A stretch of 64,000 bases of DNA from Kiloniellaceae bacterium. Its GTDB lineage: Bacteria > Pseudomonadota > Alphaproteobacteria > Kiloniellales > J153. Every line of letters starts with the position of its first letter. The stretch's first letter is position 1. The position numbers and the translations under genes were made by a program. Location of the stretch: the NCBI GenBank assembly GCA_021776135.1, contig JAJFGL010000041.1, forward strand, positions 1 to 64,000, read 5' to 3'. The notes under the pieces were generated by a model, which was not told where the DNA came from, did not search any database, and saw only the letters and a list, made by a program, of their open reading frames with translations. Positions 18,856-33,469 of the stretch are shown piece by piece.

Positions 18856-19581
18856 TCATCCCAACCGGCGGGCCAGGCAGTAGACGGTGAGGCCGGCCAG
18901 GCGGTTGAAGGGGAACACGACCCTTCGTTCCAAGTCGTGAACGGCTATCAGCAAGGAATTCACGGCTTTTCCCTGGGTACTCAAAGCGCTTTTCGTGGGG
19001 CCCGCGCCGGATTTACGGCGCCAATTTCCTAGCAGCCTTTGGATCGCCGCGAAGGGGAACAGCAGACCGAAAAAGTAACCGCTCTTGACCGGCTCCAGGC
19101 CCGCGGCCCGGACGACAGCCTCAAGCTGACGCCGGGTATAGCGCCGCCGGTGCTCCAAGAATTCGTCGTGGCCGGACCACAGGAACTGAAACGCCGGCAC
19201 CGTGATAACGACTTGATCCTGGGGCCGCAGCCGGGCGGTGGATCCGCGCAGCAGGGCCACGTCGTCGTCGACGTGTTCCAGAACGTCCATCATGAGAACG
19301 ATATCGGCCGGGCCTTTATCGGGCGCGCGGGCGAAGCGGATTTCACGGTCGTTATGGCGTTCGATACTTTCCGCCCGGTAGGCGGGATCGACGCAAACGG
19401 CGCGCCGGCAAATTCCGGCATCGAGCAACTGGCGCGAGAAGACGCCCGAGCCCGCCCCGATATCGAGCACAGTCTCGACATTTAGGCCCTTGAGAAGCTG
19501 CAAGAGGGCGCGGCCCTTCGAGGCATAGTACCAATGCCGGCCCTCGTTCTCGCCGAGTATGGCAACTTCCTTGAGGTCCAT
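18856..19581 (-). CDS. Class I SAM-dependent methyltransferase
   Basis: 241 residues from the ATG at 19581 (MDLKEVAILGENEGRHWYYASKGRALL). Motif I VLDIGAGSGVFSRQLLD near residue 40, acidic motif II in AVCVDPAY, and MMDVLEHVDDDVALL as motif III. The pattern W-S-G-H-D-E-F-L-x-H-R-R-R-Y is shared with methyltransferases of polysaccharide and lipid-sugar gene clusters. With the two membrane proteins downstream it suggests an envelope glycan-decoration locus. A longer reading to 19716 adds an unconserved stretch. Confidence 0.8.
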   Translation of the reverse strand: MDLKEVAILGENEGRHWYYASKGRALLQLLKGLNVETVLDIGAGSGVFSRQLLDAGICRRAVCVDPAYRAESIERHNDREIRFARAPDKGPADIVLMMDVLEHVDDDVALLRGSTARLRPQDQVVITVPAFQFLWSGHDEFLEHRRRYTRRQLEAVVRAAGLEPVKSGYFFGLLFPFAAIQRLLGNWRRKSGAGPTKSALSTQGKAVNSLLIAVHDLERRVVFPFNRLAGLTVYCLARRLG

Positions 19582-19659
19582 GCGCGGGCGCCTTGAAATT
19601 TCTGCGCCGGCCGGGGAAACACTCGCGTCGGTGCGTCTAAGATTTGATTCAAGTGTTCC

Positions 19660-20846
<1,187 letters not shown>

Positions 20847-21003
20847 GGCGCGTTTAGCGATGACTACTCCCGGTTGCGTGGCCTGGGCGGGGTGTTAGAG
20901 TGACTTTTCGTACAGGCGATTCGGCGGGGATAACTCTTGGTCGCGCAAGCGCCCTGAGACTTCGCCGGCATGAATTTTCGATTCCAATCCCGCGCGAGGA
21001 CCG

Positions 21004-22200
21004 ATGAATATCCATGAATACCAGGCTAAGAGTCTGCTAGCGAAGTATGGCGTCGCGGTGCCCCGCGGTTCCGTCGCCTTCACCCCGGCCGAGGCCGAAG
21101 GCGCGGCGCGCGAGCTGGGCGGCCCCATCTGGGTCGTGAAATCGCAAATTCATGCCGGCGGACGCGGCGCGGGACGCTTCAACGACGATCCGCAAGGCGC
21201 CGGCGGCGTGCGCATTTGCAAATCGCTGGAGGAGGTCAAGGACAACGCCAAGCAGATGCTGGGCCACGTTCTGGTGACCAAGCAATCCGGGGCCGCGGGC
21301 AAGGAGGTCAAGCGCCTCTATATCGAGGAAGGCTGCGACATCGCGCGCGAGCTTTACCTCGGCATGCTGATCGACCGGGCGACCAGCCGGGTCACGATCA
21401 TGGCCTCGACCGAGGGCGGCATGGAGATCGAGGAGGTCGCCGCCGCCACGCCCGAGAAAATCCTCAAGCTGGCGATCGACCCGGTGACCGGGATCATGCC
21501 CCATCATGGCCGCAAGATCGCCTTCGGCCTGGGCCTGGAGGGCAAGCAGGTCGGGTCCGCGGTCAAGCTTATCGCCGCCATGTACAAGGCCTTTATCGAG
21601 CTCGACGCCAGCATCGTCGAGGTCAATCCCCTGGTCGTGACCGGCGCCGGCGAGGTTATCGCCCTCGACGCCAAGATGAACTTCGACGAAAACGCCTTGT
21701 TCCGGCACAAGGACGTCGCCGCCATGCGCGACGAGAGCGAGGAAGACCCGGCGGAGCTGGAAGCCGCCCAGCACGATCTCAACTACATCAAGCTGGACGG
21801 CAGCATCGGCTGCATGGTCAACGGCGCCGGCCTCGCCATGGCGACCATGGACATCATCCAGCTAACCGGCGGCTCGCCCGCCAACTTCCTGGATGTCGGC
21901 GGCGGCGCGACCGCCGAGCGTGTGACCGCCGCCTTCAAGCTCATTCTGTCCGATCCCAACGTCAAGGGCATCCTGGTCAATATCTTCGGCGGCATCATGC
22001 GCTGCGACGTCATCGCCGAGGGCGTGGTCACGGCCGCCCGCGAGGTCGCCCTGCATGTGCCCCTGGTGGTGCGCCTGGAGGGAACCAACGTCGATCTGGG
22101 CAAGAAAATTCTGGCCGATTCAGGGCTACCCATTGTTTCTGCGGACGATCTGGGCGATGCCGCCGAAAAAATTGTCCAAGCAGTCGGGGAGGCGGCGTAA
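21004..22200 (+). CDS. sucC: Succinyl-CoA synthetase beta subunit
   Basis: 398 residues. N-terminal ATP-grasp domain ([27 protein letters not shown]) and C-terminal flavodoxin-like CoA-ligase domain ([28 protein letters not shown]). Makes ATP or GTP while converting succinyl-CoA to succinate. Its stop overlaps the sucD start (TAATG), so the subunits are translationally coupled. Confidence 0.98.
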   Translation: MNIHEYQAKSLLAKYGVAVPRGSVAFTPAEAEGAARELGGPIWVVKSQIHAGGRGAGRFNDDPQGAGGVRICKSLEEVKDNAKQMLGHVLVTKQSGAAGKEVKRLYIEEGCDIARELYLGMLIDRATSRVTIMASTEGGMEIEEVAAATPEKILKLAIDPVTGIMPHHGRKIAFGLGLEGKQVGSAVKLIAAMYKAFIELDASIVEVNPLVVTGAGEVIALDAKMNFDENALFRHKDVAAMRDESEEDPAELEAAQHDLNYIKLDGSIGCMVNGAGLAMATMDIIQLTGGSPANFLDVGGGATAERVTAAFKLILSDPNVKGILVNIFGGIMRCDVIAEGVVTAAREVALHVPLVVRLEGTNVDLGKKILADSGLPIVSADDLGDAAEKIVQAVGEAA

Positions 22201-23075
22201 TGGCGGTCCTGGTCGATAAGAACACCAAGGTCATCTGCCAAGGCTTCACCGGCGCGCAGGGGACATTCCATTCCGAGCAGGCCCTGGCCTATGGTACCCA
22301 GATGGTCGGCGGCGTGACCCCCGGAAAGGGCGGCGCCACGCACCTGGATCTTCCGGTCTTCGATACGGTGGCCGGGGCGGTCGAGAAAACCGGCGCCGAT
22401 GCCTCCGCGATTTATGTGCCCCCGCCCTTCGCCGCCGACGCCATTCTCGAGGCCATCGATGCCGGCGTGGCCCTTATCGTCTGCATCACCGAAGGTATTC
22501 CGGTGCTCGATATGCTGCGGGTCAAGCGCACGCTCCTGGGATCGGGAAGCCGCCTGATCGGGCCCAATTGCCCCGGTATCATCACCCCGGGCGAATGCAA
22601 GATCGGGATCATGCCGGGCCACATTCATAAACGCGGCCGCATCGGCATCGTGTCGCGATCCGGCACCCTGACCTACGAGGCGGTGGCCCAGACCACGGCG
22701 GCGGGCCTGGGGCAGACCACCTGCATCGGTATCGGCGGCGATCCCATCAACGGCACTAATTTCGTCGATTGTCTGGAATTGTTCCTAGGCGATCCCGAGA
22801 CCGAGGGCGTCATCATGATCGGCGAAATCGGCGGCACCGCCGAGGAAGAAGCGGCGGAATTCTATCGCAAATCCGGCAGTAAGAAGCCCATGGCGGGCTT
22901 TATCGCCGGGCTGACGGCGCCGCCGGGCCGGCGCATGGGCCATGCCGGCGCCATCATTTCCGGCGGCAAGGGCGGCGCCGAGGATAAAATCGAAGCGCTC
23001 AAATCGGCCGGGATCGCGGTGGCGCAATCGCCTTCGGCCTTGGGTTCGACCATGTTGGAAGCCATGAAGGCTTGA
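22200..23075 (+). CDS. sucD: Succinyl-CoA synthetase alpha subunit
   Basis: 291 residues from the ATG at 22200. CoA-binding Rossmann domain ([15 protein letters not shown]) and the ligase domain with the phosphorylated histidine in [12 protein letters not shown] near residue 245. [20 protein letters not shown] is the family signature. The frame stays open far upstream inside sucC, but that extension is an alternative-frame shadow of the beta subunit; the true start is fixed by the TAATG overlap. Confidence 0.98.
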   Translation: MAVLVDKNTKVICQGFTGAQGTFHSEQALAYGTQMVGGVTPGKGGATHLDLPVFDTVAGAVEKTGADASAIYVPPPFAADAILEAIDAGVALIVCITEGIPVLDMLRVKRTLLGSGSRLIGPNCPGIITPGECKIGIMPGHIHKRGRIGIVSRSGTLTYEAVAQTTAAGLGQTTCIGIGGDPINGTNFVDCLELFLGDPETEGVIMIGEIGGTAEEEAAEFYRKSGSKKPMAGFIAGLTAPPGRRMGHAGAIISGGKGGAEDKIEALKSAGIAVAQSPSALGSTMLEAMKA

Positions 23076-23201
23076 ATTTTCCCGTGCGCGGGTCCGCGAT
23101 AGTTACCGGTCGTCAAGATTGATCGTTTAGTCTGGGCGCCAGCGCGGCGGAAAGCCCGCATAGTTACGTGTCCGGATGGCCCAGGGGGGCCGTGTTAACG
23201 A

Positions 23202-26168
<2,967 letters not shown>

Positions 26169-26192
26169 CGCAAACCAGGGGACTAAGCAGAC

Positions 26193-27380
26193 ATGGCAAC
26201 GGACATCGTGGTTCCTATTCTCGGCGAATCGGTCAGCGAGGCGACCGTCGCCCAGTGGCTTAAGAAGCCGGGCGACGCGGTCGCCGTCGACGATCCCTTG
26301 GTCGAGCTGGAAACCGATAAGGTCACGCTCGAGGTCAATGCCAGCGTCGCCGGCGTCTTGTCCGAAGTCACCGCCGAAGAGGGCGCCAATGTCGAGGTCG
26401 GCGCGCTTCTGGGGCGGATCGGCGAAGGCCAAGGCGCGCCCGCCAAGGCGCCCGCGCCCAAGGAAGCCAAGCCCGCTGCGGCGGCAACCCCGCCCCCACC
26501 GGCGCCGCCGGCGGCCGCGAGTGACGCGCAGTCCCCCGCCGTGCGCAAGGTGGTCGCCGAACACGGATTGGATGCGGCTAAGATCCAGGGCACCGGCAAG
26601 GACGGACGTCTTGTGAAAGAAGACGTTCAAAAGGCCGTGGCCGGCAAGGACGCACCGGCGGCCCCACCCCAGGAACCCGGCGCGGGCGAGGAGCGGGTGC
26701 GCATGACCCGCCTGCGCAAACGCATCGCGGAACGCTTGAAGGAGGCGCAGAACACCGCCGCCATGTTGACCACCTTCAACGAGGTCGACATGGGCGCGGT
26801 CATGGATATGCGCAAACGTTACCGCGAAAGTTTCGAGAAAAAGCACGGCGTGCGCCTGGGCTTCATGTCGTTCTTCACCAGCGCGGTCGTGGCCGCCTTG
26901 AGGGAACTGCCGGCAGTCAACGGATCGATCGAGGGCGATGAGATCGTCTACCGGAATTATTACAACATCGGCGTGGCGGTATCCGCCCCACAAGGTCTGG
27001 TGGTGCCGGTTTTACGCAATGCCGAAAACATGGGCTTCGCCGATATCGAAAAGAATATCGGCATCCTCGGCCGGCGCGCGCGCGACGGCAAGTTGTCCAT
27101 GGAAGATATGTCCGGCGGGACCTTTACCATTACCAACGGCGGCGTGTTCGGCTCGCTGCTCTCGACCCCGATACTCAATACGCCGCAGTCCGCCATCCTA
27201 GGCATGCACAAGATTCAAGACCGCCCCATGGCGGTGGACGGCCAGGTTACGATCCGCCCCATGATGTACCTGGCGTTATCCTACGATCATCGGCTGATCG
27301 ACGGGCGCGAGGCGGTCACCTTCCTGGTCCGGGTCAAGGACTGCATTGAAGACCCGGAACGTCTGTTGCTAAGCGTTTAG
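26193..27380 (+). CDS. sucB: Dihydrolipoyllysine succinyltransferase, E2 of the 2-oxoglutarate dehydrogenase complex
   Basis: 395 residues. Lipoyl domain with the modified lysine K43 in ETDKVTLEV, an alanine/proline-rich linker, a peripheral subunit-binding domain at about 112-150 ([14 protein letters not shown]), a second Pro/Ala linker, then the catalytic acyltransferase core ending with the active-site motif [12 protein letters not shown]. One lipoyl domain only, as usual for SucB. Preceded by AGGGGAC as a ribosome site. lpd would be expected next but is displaced by an antisense gene. Confidence 0.97.
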   Translation: MATDIVVPILGESVSEATVAQWLKKPGDAVAVDDPLVELETDKVTLEVNASVAGVLSEVTAEEGANVEVGALLGRIGEGQGAPAKAPAPKEAKPAAAATPPPPAPPAAASDAQSPAVRKVVAEHGLDAAKIQGTGKDGRLVKEDVQKAVAGKDAPAAPPQEPGAGEERVRMTRLRKRIAERLKEAQNTAAMLTTFNEVDMGAVMDMRKRYRESFEKKHGVRLGFMSFFTSAVVAALRELPAVNGSIEGDEIVYRNYYNIGVAVSAPQGLVVPVLRNAENMGFADIEKNIGILGRRARDGKLSMEDMSGGTFTITNGGVFGSLLSTPILNTPQSAILGMHKIQDRPMAVDGQVTIRPMMYLALSYDHRLIDGREAVTFLVRVKDCIEDPERLLLSV

Positions 27381-27386
27381 GCCGCG

Positions 27387-28016
27387 CTAGGCAACTCGTC
27401 GCGGCGCTTCGCCCTCCCGGCGGTAACACCAGACGGCGGCCGGAGGCAGGTTCGAGAAAACCCATTGCGAGCGGCCCCCTTGGAGCTCAAGCTTCGCGAG
27501 AGATTTTTTCGGCACCGGAGAGACGGGACTGTAGGTGAACTGCAGGAACTCGCCGCCAGGCACCAGAACCGCGAAGGCCCCGGCCAAGATTCGCCGGCAA
27601 TCTTTTCTGGTCATGGCCACGAGCGGCAGGCCCGAGACAACGGCCTTGACCGGCCCAATGCCCGCGTGAGTCAGTAATGACTTCAGATCGCGAGCATCAG
27701 CGCACAGGACGCGCACGCCAGGGTAGCGTTTAGAAATAAATTTACACAACTCAGCCTCGCGCTCGACCACGATCAGATCTTGGCGCGCGACCCCGGCGTC
27801 CAGGATGGCCCGGGTTATGCTGCCCGTACCGCCCCCCAATTCAACGACCGTGCCTGGCGCATCCGGATCGATTCCCTCGGCCATTGCTCGGGCCAGTGCC
27901 CGGCCGCTTGGCGCGATAGCGCCTAAACGCTGCGGCCGACGCAGCCACATCAGGAAAAAATCAACCTCGTCCTTCCACGCCCGGCGGCGCGTCAAAGCCG
28001 TAAGTATATGGGACAT
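27387..28016 (-). CDS. PmtA-like phospholipid N-methyltransferase / class I SAM methyltransferase
   Basis: 209 residues from the ATG at 28016; longer readings add an unconserved leader. The region [26 protein letters not shown] followed by [20 protein letters not shown] is the pattern of alphaproteobacterial phosphatidylethanolamine N-methyltransferase PmtA, which is related to rRNA adenine dimethylases. The SAM motif sits near residue 55. It stands convergent to sucB with only six bases between stops and divergent from lpd. Phospholipid methylation is probable, but an rRNA or other substrate is not excluded. Confidence 0.72.
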   Translation of the reverse strand: MSHILTALTRRRAWKDEVDFFLMWLRRPQRLGAIAPSGRALARAMAEGIDPDAPGTVVELGGGTGSITRAILDAGVARQDLIVVEREAELCKFISKRYPGVRVLCADARDLKSLLTHAGIGPVKAVVSGLPLVAMTRKDCRRILAGAFAVLVPGGEFLQFTYSPVSPVPKKSLAKLELQGGRSQWVFSNLPPAAVWCYRREGEAPRRVA

Positions 28017-28247
28017 TCTTCGACAACAAATCCGGTTAGTTTGTGCTTCCCAGGGCCTCCCGCCGTGGTCCGCGTCGGACAACAGATCATAGATTGGGTC
28101 ATATCCCAACCGCTGCAAGGGCTTGCCAGACCGAATGCTTCTCGCCAGTCAAAGGACCGGCTTCGAGGGGGCCGGTGCAGCATCCCCCTTGTTCCCGGCC
28201 CGCCCGTACGGCAAGGTCGCGCAACGGTGCAAAGGGGAGCCAGAAAC

Positions 28248-29657
28248 ATGAGCGAAAACGCCTTCGACCTTGTGGTGATCGGCGGCGGGCCGGGGGGCTA
28301 TGTCTGCGCCATTCGGGCCGCGCAACTGGGCCTGAAGACGGCCTGCGTGGAAAGCCGCGGCAGCCTGGGCGGCACCTGCCTCAACGTCGGCTGCATTCCT
28401 TCCAAGGCCCTGCTCCATGCCTCGGAAGTTTACGACGAAGCGCGCCACGGCATGGCCGCCATGGGCATCAAGGCGGAGAAGGTCGAGTTGGATCTGGCCG
28501 CCATGCTCGCCCACAAGGACAAGATCGTCGGCGATCTGACCAAGGGCATCGAGTTCCTGTTCAAGAAAAACAAGGTCACCTACCTGAAAGGCACCGGCAC
28601 TCTGACCGGCAAGGGCGCGTTAAAGGTGACCGATGGGGCGGGCGGAACGCGGGATATCGCCGCCAAGCATATCGTCATCGCGACCGGATCGGATCACATG
28701 CATCTGCCCGGCGTGGAGATCGACGAGAAACGCATTGTCTCCTCGACCGGCGCCCTGGCTATCGACAAGGTGCCGGAACATCTGGTGGTTATCGGCGGCG
28801 GCTACATCGGGCTTGAGATGGGATCGGTCTGGCTGCGCCTTGGGGCCAAGGTCACGGTGGTCGAGTTCCTGGACCGCATCGTTCCCGGCATGGATGGCGA
28901 GGTCGGCAAGACCTTCCAGCGCACCCTCAAGAAACAAGGCATGACCTTCCAGCTTTCGACCAAGGTGACCGGCGCCAAGGCGGGCAAGAACGGCGTCGCC
29001 CTGACCCTGGAGCCCGCCAAGGGCGGCGAGACCCAAGAACTGAAGGCCGATGTGGTGCTGGTCGCCATCGGCCGCCGGGCTTACACCGAAAGCCTGGGCC
29101 TGGAGGCCCTGGGAATCGAGACCGACAAGGCGGGCCGGATCCCCATCGACGACCATTTCCGCACCAAGCTCGAAGGCGTCTATGCCATCGGCGACGTGGT
29201 CGCCGGCCCCATGCTGGCCCATAAGGCGGAAGAAGAAGGTATCGCGGTCGCTGAAATCCTGGCCGGCCAGGCCGGTCATGTGAATTACGAAACCGTGCCC
29301 GGAATCGTCTACACCTGGCCGGAAGTCGCCGCCGTCGGCAAGACCGAGGAACAATTGAAAGAGGCCGGAACCGCCTACAAGGCCGGCAAGTTTCCCTTCG
29401 CCGCCAACAGCCGGGCGCGCGCCAATGGGACGACCGACGGCTTCGTCAAGATACTGGCCGACGCCAAGACCGACCGTGTCCTGGGCGCGCATATCATCGG
29501 GCCGGACGCCGGCAACCTGATCCACGAGGTCGTGGTGATCATGGAATTCGGCGGTTCGGCGGAGGATTTAGCGCGCTCCTTCCACGGTCATCCGACCCTC
29601 AACGAAGCGGTCAAGGAAGCCGCCCTGGCGGTCGATGGCCGGGCTATCCACGCCTAG
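28248..29657 (+). CDS. lpdA: Dihydrolipoyl dehydrogenase, E3 component
   Basis: 469 residues from the ATG at 28248, with AAAGGGGAG upstream. FAD motif [19 protein letters not shown], redox-active C44/C49 in [20 protein letters not shown] motif [15 protein letters not shown], and the interface catalytic H-P pair in [10 protein letters not shown] near the C-terminus. Reoxidises the lipoyl arm of SucB and probably of other 2-oxo acid dehydrogenases. Likely has its own promoter because an antisense gene separates it from sucB. Confidence 0.97.
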   Translation: MSENAFDLVVIGGGPGGYVCAIRAAQLGLKTACVESRGSLGGTCLNVGCIPSKALLHASEVYDEARHGMAAMGIKAEKVELDLAAMLAHKDKIVGDLTKGIEFLFKKNKVTYLKGTGTLTGKGALKVTDGAGGTRDIAAKHIVIATGSDHMHLPGVEIDEKRIVSSTGALAIDKVPEHLVVIGGGYIGLEMGSVWLRLGAKVTVVEFLDRIVPGMDGEVGKTFQRTLKKQGMTFQLSTKVTGAKAGKNGVALTLEPAKGGETQELKADVVLVAIGRRAYTESLGLEALGIETDKAGRIPIDDHFRTKLEGVYAIGDVVAGPMLAHKAEEEGIAVAEILAGQAGHVNYETVPGIVYTWPEVAAVGKTEEQLKEAGTAYKAGKFPFAANSRARANGTTDGFVKILADAKTDRVLGAHIIGPDAGNLIHEVVVIMEFGGSAEDLARSFHGHPTLNEAVKEAALAVDGRAIHA

Positions 29658-30900
29658 GAGTTCCCCCTCCGCACCGCGCCGCCGCCTTTCCGGCTCGCGC
29701 CTGGTGGTGGGTATGTGCGCGGCGCACATATTTTCCATGCTGGGTTTTGCCAGTTTCGCCGCCCTGCTTCCGATCTTTTTCTCCGAGTGGAGCCTGAGCA
29801 ACACCCAGGCCGGTTGGATCAACGGGATTTATTTCGGCGCCTACATGATCGCGGTTCCGGTCCTGGTCAGCTTGACCGACCGGATCGATCCGCGCCGGGT
29901 TTATATGGCCGGGGCGGTTGTGACCGCCTTCGCCGCCTTGGCCTTCGCGCTTTTCACGGGCGGATTCTGGGGCGGTTTCCTGGTCCGCGCCCTGGCCGGT
30001 GTCGGTTTGGCCGGCACCTATATGACCGGCCTCAAGGCCCTGACCGACCATATCCACGACGGCATACGGCCGCGCGCGATCGCTTTTTACACCGCGACCT
30101 TTTCCATCGGTTCGGCCTTGTCGTACCTCCTGACCGGCGAAATCGAGGCGGTTCTGGGGTGGCGTTGGGCCGTCGGCCTGGCCGGGCTGGGGCCCTTGGT
30201 CTCGCTGGCCATCGTTGCCTGGTTGGCGCCGCCATCCCAGCCGCACCACTTGACCAAGAGCACGACCGCGCTGTTGGATTTCCGCCCGGTCCTGCGCAAC
30301 CGGCGCGCCTTCGCCTATATCCTGGCCTACAGCGCCCATAACTGGGAGTTGTTCGCCTTGCGCTCCTGGCTGGTCGCTTTCCTGGTCTTCGCCCAAGGCC
30401 AACAGAGCGTGGGCGCGTTCGGCGGCGGCTGGAGCCCGACCGCCTTGGCGGCCCTGATTACCGTCCTGGGCCTGCCGTCCAGCGTGTTGTCCAACGAATT
30501 GGCGCCGCGCATCGGACGCCGGCGCCTGGTGATCTCGATCATGTGCGCCTCGGCCGCCATCGCCGCGTTTCTGGGGTTTCTGGCGCCCGTGCCCTTCATC
30601 TTGTTGTTTGCCGTTGTCGTGATCTACGGCATTACCGTGACCGGGGATTCAGCCTCCATAACCGCCGGTGTGGTGGCCAATGCCGCGCCCGGCCAGCGCG
30701 GCGCCACCATGGCCGCCCACTCCTTCATCGGCTTCGCCGGCGCCTTCGCCGGACCGCTCGCCTTCGGGGTTGTTCTCGATCTAGCGGGGGGCGCCGAAAG
30801 CCTGCTCGCCTGGGGCCTGGCCTTCGCCTCCTCAGGCGTGGCAGTCGCTTTAGGACCGCTGGCGTTGGTGACCCTAGGCCGGCGCCTGCCGGATACCTAG
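29635..30900 (+). CDS. MFS transporter
   Basis: 421 residues with twelve predicted transmembrane helices. The loop between helices 2 and 3 contains [13 protein letters not shown], the major-facilitator motif A in variant form. A charged leader of about 20 residues precedes the first helix ([26 protein letters not shown]). The chosen start overlaps the lpd end by 23 bp; a start nearer 29713 (MCAAHIF) is possible. Substrate unknown. Its stop codon lies in the palindrome at 30898-30945. Confidence 0.85.
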   Translation: MAGLSTPRSSPSAPRRRLSGSRLVVGMCAAHIFSMLGFASFAALLPIFFSEWSLSNTQAGWINGIYFGAYMIAVPVLVSLTDRIDPRRVYMAGAVVTAFAALAFALFTGGFWGGFLVRALAGVGLAGTYMTGLKALTDHIHDGIRPRAIAFYTATFSIGSALSYLLTGEIEAVLGWRWAVGLAGLGPLVSLAIVAWLAPPSQPHHLTKSTTALLDFRPVLRNRRAFAYILAYSAHNWELFALRSWLVAFLVFAQGQQSVGAFGGGWSPTALAALITVLGLPSSVLSNELAPRIGRRRLVISIMCASAAIAAFLGFLAPVPFILLFAVVVIYGITVTGDSASITAGVVANAAPGQRGATMAAHSFIGFAGAFAGPLAFGVVLDLAGGAESLLAWGLAFASSGVAVALGPLALVTLGRRLPDT

Positions 30901-30945
30901 AGCCCTTTCCGGTCGAATGGGTCCATATGATCGGAAAGGGCTCTA
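30898..30945. terminator. Long palindrome shared by two convergent genes; possible bidirectional terminator or REP element
   Basis: TAGAGCCCTTTCCG (30898-30911) is perfectly complementary to CGGAAAGGGCTCTA (30932-30945), a 14-bp stem with a 20-base loop. The first TAG is the stop of the MFS gene, and the other arm supplies the TAG stop of xerC on the opposite strand. There is no T-run. Palindromes of the form TAGAGC...GCTCTA are widely repeated in alphaproteobacterial intergenic DNA (from memory), so this may be an inserted repeat that also ends transcription. Confidence 0.65.
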
Positions 30946-31911
30946 GCGCTTAGCGCGCGGATGGGCGCGGTCATAGACCGCGAGGAGACCGGCGGCATCG
31001 ACCTCAGTATAGCGCTGGGTCGAGGACAGGGAGGCGTGGCCAAGCAACTCCTGGATCGCCCGCAGATCGCCCCCGGCGGCCAGAAGATGGGTCGCGAAAC
31101 TATGGCGCAAGGCATGGGGCGTCGCCGTCGCGGGCAGGCCCAAGCTTGCGCGTATATCCGCGAGCCGCGCCTGGATCCGGCGCGCGCCCAGGCGCTTGCC
31201 CCGCGCGCCGACGAAAAGCGGCCCCTCGGGCGGCAATCGAAAGGGACAGGCTTCCAAATATACCCGCACGGCATCGACCACCGCCGGCAATAAGGGCACG
31301 TAGCGTTGCTTGTTGCCCTTGCCGGTCACGTTCATGGCGTCCTGGCCCGGCGTCGGGGCCTCGCCCCGGTTCAGGGCGAGCGCTTCGCCGAGGCGCAGGC
31401 CGCAGCCATAAAGCAGGGTCAAAACCGCCGAATCGCGCTTACCGGTCCAGGGATCGCGGGCCAGGTCTTGGGCCAGGCTCAGGGTCTCCTGGGCTTCGTC
31501 GGCGGCCATGGCCTTGGGCACCGAGCGTGGCAATTTCGGCGTTCGCAACATGCCCAGGGCCGGATTCTCCACCAAGCCCATGCGGGTCAGCCAGCGGAAA
31601 AACCCGCGTACCACCGACAGGCCGCGGGCGCGGGAGGCGCGGCCGATGTCCTGATCCGCCCGGCGCGCCAGCCAGGCGCGGAAATCCGCCGCGCGCAAGT
31701 CCGCCAAAGTCTTGAGCCCCGGCAAGCCGCCTTCGTGCGTGCACAGAAATTCCAGGAATTGCGTGAGATCGCGTCGATAGGCGGCAAGGGTGTGGGGCGA
31801 AACCCGGCGTTCGTGTTCCAGCCACATCAGCCAATCGGCCAGGGCGGCCCGCAGATCGGCCTGGGCCGGAAATCCCAAAACCCTTTGCTCTATTCGGGCA
31901 GGTCTAGCCAT
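30943..31911 (-). CDS. xerC: Tyrosine recombinase XerC
   Basis: 322 residues from the ATG at 31911 ([11 protein letters not shown]). N-terminal SAM-like core-binding domain and C-terminal catalytic domain with the full set R (YGCGLRLGEAL), K (GKGNKQRYVPL), H-x-x-R (TPHALRHSFATHLL), H (LGHASLSST) and nucleophile Y (QRYTEVD). Resolves chromosome dimers at dif with XerD. Overlaps the DUF484 gene by 22 bp; DUF484-xerC is a conserved pair. An alternative start at 31950 is less likely. Confidence 0.95.
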   Translation of the reverse strand: MARPARIEQRVLGFPAQADLRAALADWLMWLEHERRVSPHTLAAYRRDLTQFLEFLCTHEGGLPGLKTLADLRAADFRAWLARRADQDIGRASRARGLSVVRGFFRWLTRMGLVENPALGMLRTPKLPRSVPKAMAADEAQETLSLAQDLARDPWTGKRDSAVLTLLYGCGLRLGEALALNRGEAPTPGQDAMNVTGKGNKQRYVPLLPAVVDAVRVYLEACPFRLPPEGPLFVGARGKRLGARRIQARLADIRASLGLPATATPHALRHSFATHLLAAGGDLRAIQELLGHASLSSTQRYTEVDAAGLLAVYDRAHPRAKR

Positions 31912-32642
31912 CCGCGAATCGAGGTCTCCACCACACGCGCCAGAAAGCACAGAAGTTCGGTGCCCTGGCCCGCTTCGAAGTGCAGGGCGTCGCGGGCGCC
32001 GAAAGCCAAAAGGGCGGACGGCGCCGCGCGGCCGAAGGAAAGCCGGATCAAGGCTTCGGAGCGCACCAAACCGGCGCCCGGCCCAAAGATTTCGGGGTCG
32101 CCGGTCGCATGGTCCCTAAGCACGATATTCTGGCCGGGGCCGATCTGGCGATCCACCGTCTTGGGGCTTAGCACCACGACCCCGGCGGCTGGCGGGCTGG
32201 CGGCGCCGTCTTTCGCCTGTTCGACGCCCACGACAATAACGTCGAGATCCAGGATAACCGCCATATCCGTGGTCAAGGTTTCGATGAAATGTTCGAAGTT
32301 GCGCGCCTTCAGGAGCGCCAGGATTGCTTTGTGCGTGCGTGTCTGGGCGGCAAGGTTGCCACGGGCCGTAACCACCAGCGCGTCGCGCGCCTCGGTCAGC
32401 TCGGCCAGGTCGCGGCGCAGTTTCTCGACCCTGAAGAGTTGCAGATCGGCGATGCCGTTGCCGCTGTTTTGGCCCGGCGTTATCAAGACATCGAGCAGCT
32501 CTTGATTCTCGCACAAGAATTTTGGGTTCTGGCGCAGAAACGCGATCACCCCCGCCGCCGAAACCGGCGCCGCGTGCGCGCCGCCCGCCGGCCCTTTGGT
32601 CTTGGGACGCCTAGGCGCGGCGTCTTGTGGATTTTGAGCCAT
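31890..32642 (-). CDS. DUF484 family protein
   Basis: 250 residues. An alanine/proline-rich leader of about 30 residues is followed by the conserved block [22 protein letters not shown], a predicted coiled coil ([19 protein letters not shown]) and a GAF-like C-terminal domain. Function is not established. Overlaps both neighbours (transaldolase by 32 bp, xerC by 22 bp), so the three are almost certainly one transcript. Confidence 0.88.
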   Translation of the reverse strand: MAQNPQDAAPRRPKTKGPAGGAHAAPVSAAGVIAFLRQNPKFLCENQELLDVLITPGQNSGNGIADLQLFRVEKLRRDLAELTEARDALVVTARGNLAAQTRTHKAILALLKARNFEHFIETLTTDMAVILDLDVIVVGVEQAKDGAASPPAAGVVVLSPKTVDRQIGPGQNIVLRDHATGDPEIFGPGAGLVRSEALIRLSFGRAAPSALLAFGARDALHFEAGQGTELLCFLARVVETSIRGWLDLPE

Positions 32643-33321
32643 TAGCCGTGCCGTTCGTCTTTGTGTCTAGGATGGATTGACCGGTCTTGGCCCAATCCGC
32701 CAGGAAGGCCTCCAAGCCCTTGTCGGTCAGCGGGTGCTTGAACATGGCGCGCAGGATCGCCGGCGGCAGGGTCGCGACATGGGCGCCCATCTTGGCCGAT
32801 TCGACCACATGGGCGGCGCCGCGCACGGATGCGACCAGGACCTCGGTGGTGAAGTCCGGATAGGCGTTATAAATCTCGACAATATCCGCGATCAGATCCA
32901 GACCGTCGGCGCCGATATCGTCCAGCCGGCCGACGAAGGGCGAGACGTAGCGCGCCCCCGCCTTGGCCGCCAGAATCGCCTGGGCGGCGGAGAAGCACAG
33001 GGTCACGTTGACCGGCGTGCCCTCGTCGGTGAAGGCCCGGCAGGCTTTCAAACCGTCGGGGGTGAGCGGCACCTTGATGACCACATTCTTGGCCACGGCG
33101 GCCAGGAGGCGGCCCTCGGACAACATGGTCTGGGTATCCGTGGCGGCGACCTCGGCGCTGACCGGCCCCGGAACTATGGCGCAAATTTCTTTCAGAACCT
33201 CGATGAAATCGCGGCCCGTCTTGGCCACCAGGGAGGGATTGGTGGTCACCCCGTCAACCAGGCCGGTCGCGGCCAGGTCGCGAATTTCGCCGATATCCGC
33301 CGTGTCGATGAAGAAACGCAT
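32611..33321 (-). CDS. Transaldolase, fructose-6-phosphate aldolase-like (TalC/FSA subfamily)
   Basis: 236 residues from the ATG at 33321 ([32 protein letters not shown]). Compact TIM-barrel transaldolase; the Schiff-base lysine is in NVVIKVPLT near residue 85, with [11 protein letters not shown] and [11 protein letters not shown] as further signatures. Acts in the non-oxidative pentose phosphate route or as fructose-6-phosphate aldolase; the two activities cannot be separated here. A basic tail of about 18 residues (ending KSTRRRA) follows the usual end. Divergent from priA. Confidence 0.93.
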   Translation of the reverse strand: MRFFIDTADIGEIRDLAATGLVDGVTTNPSLVAKTGRDFIEVLKEICAIVPGPVSAEVAATDTQTMLSEGRLLAAVAKNVVIKVPLTPDGLKACRAFTDEGTPVNVTLCFSAAQAILAAKAGARYVSPFVGRLDDIGADGLDLIADIVEIYNAYPDFTTEVLVASVRGAAHVVESAKMGAHVATLPPAILRAMFKHPLTDKGLEAFLADWAKTGQSILDTKTNGTANGSKSTRRRA

Positions 33322-33469
33322 GAGCTGCTTCGTCTCTCTTTCCACAAACAAGTGTTTAAGTCTGCCTTGAAGGCGTTTCGATAAGGTTTCGGCGAACCCG
33401 AATACCCAGAGCGCACCCACGCCGTCAAGACCCGTTGGTTCCCCAGCCGCGCCTCGTCTAAAGTAACCC

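Noticed and set aside
21216-22199. Upstream extension of sucD by about 330 residues
   Set aside because: It is the alternative frame of sucC, rich in Arg/Gly; the TAATG overlap fixes the sucD start.
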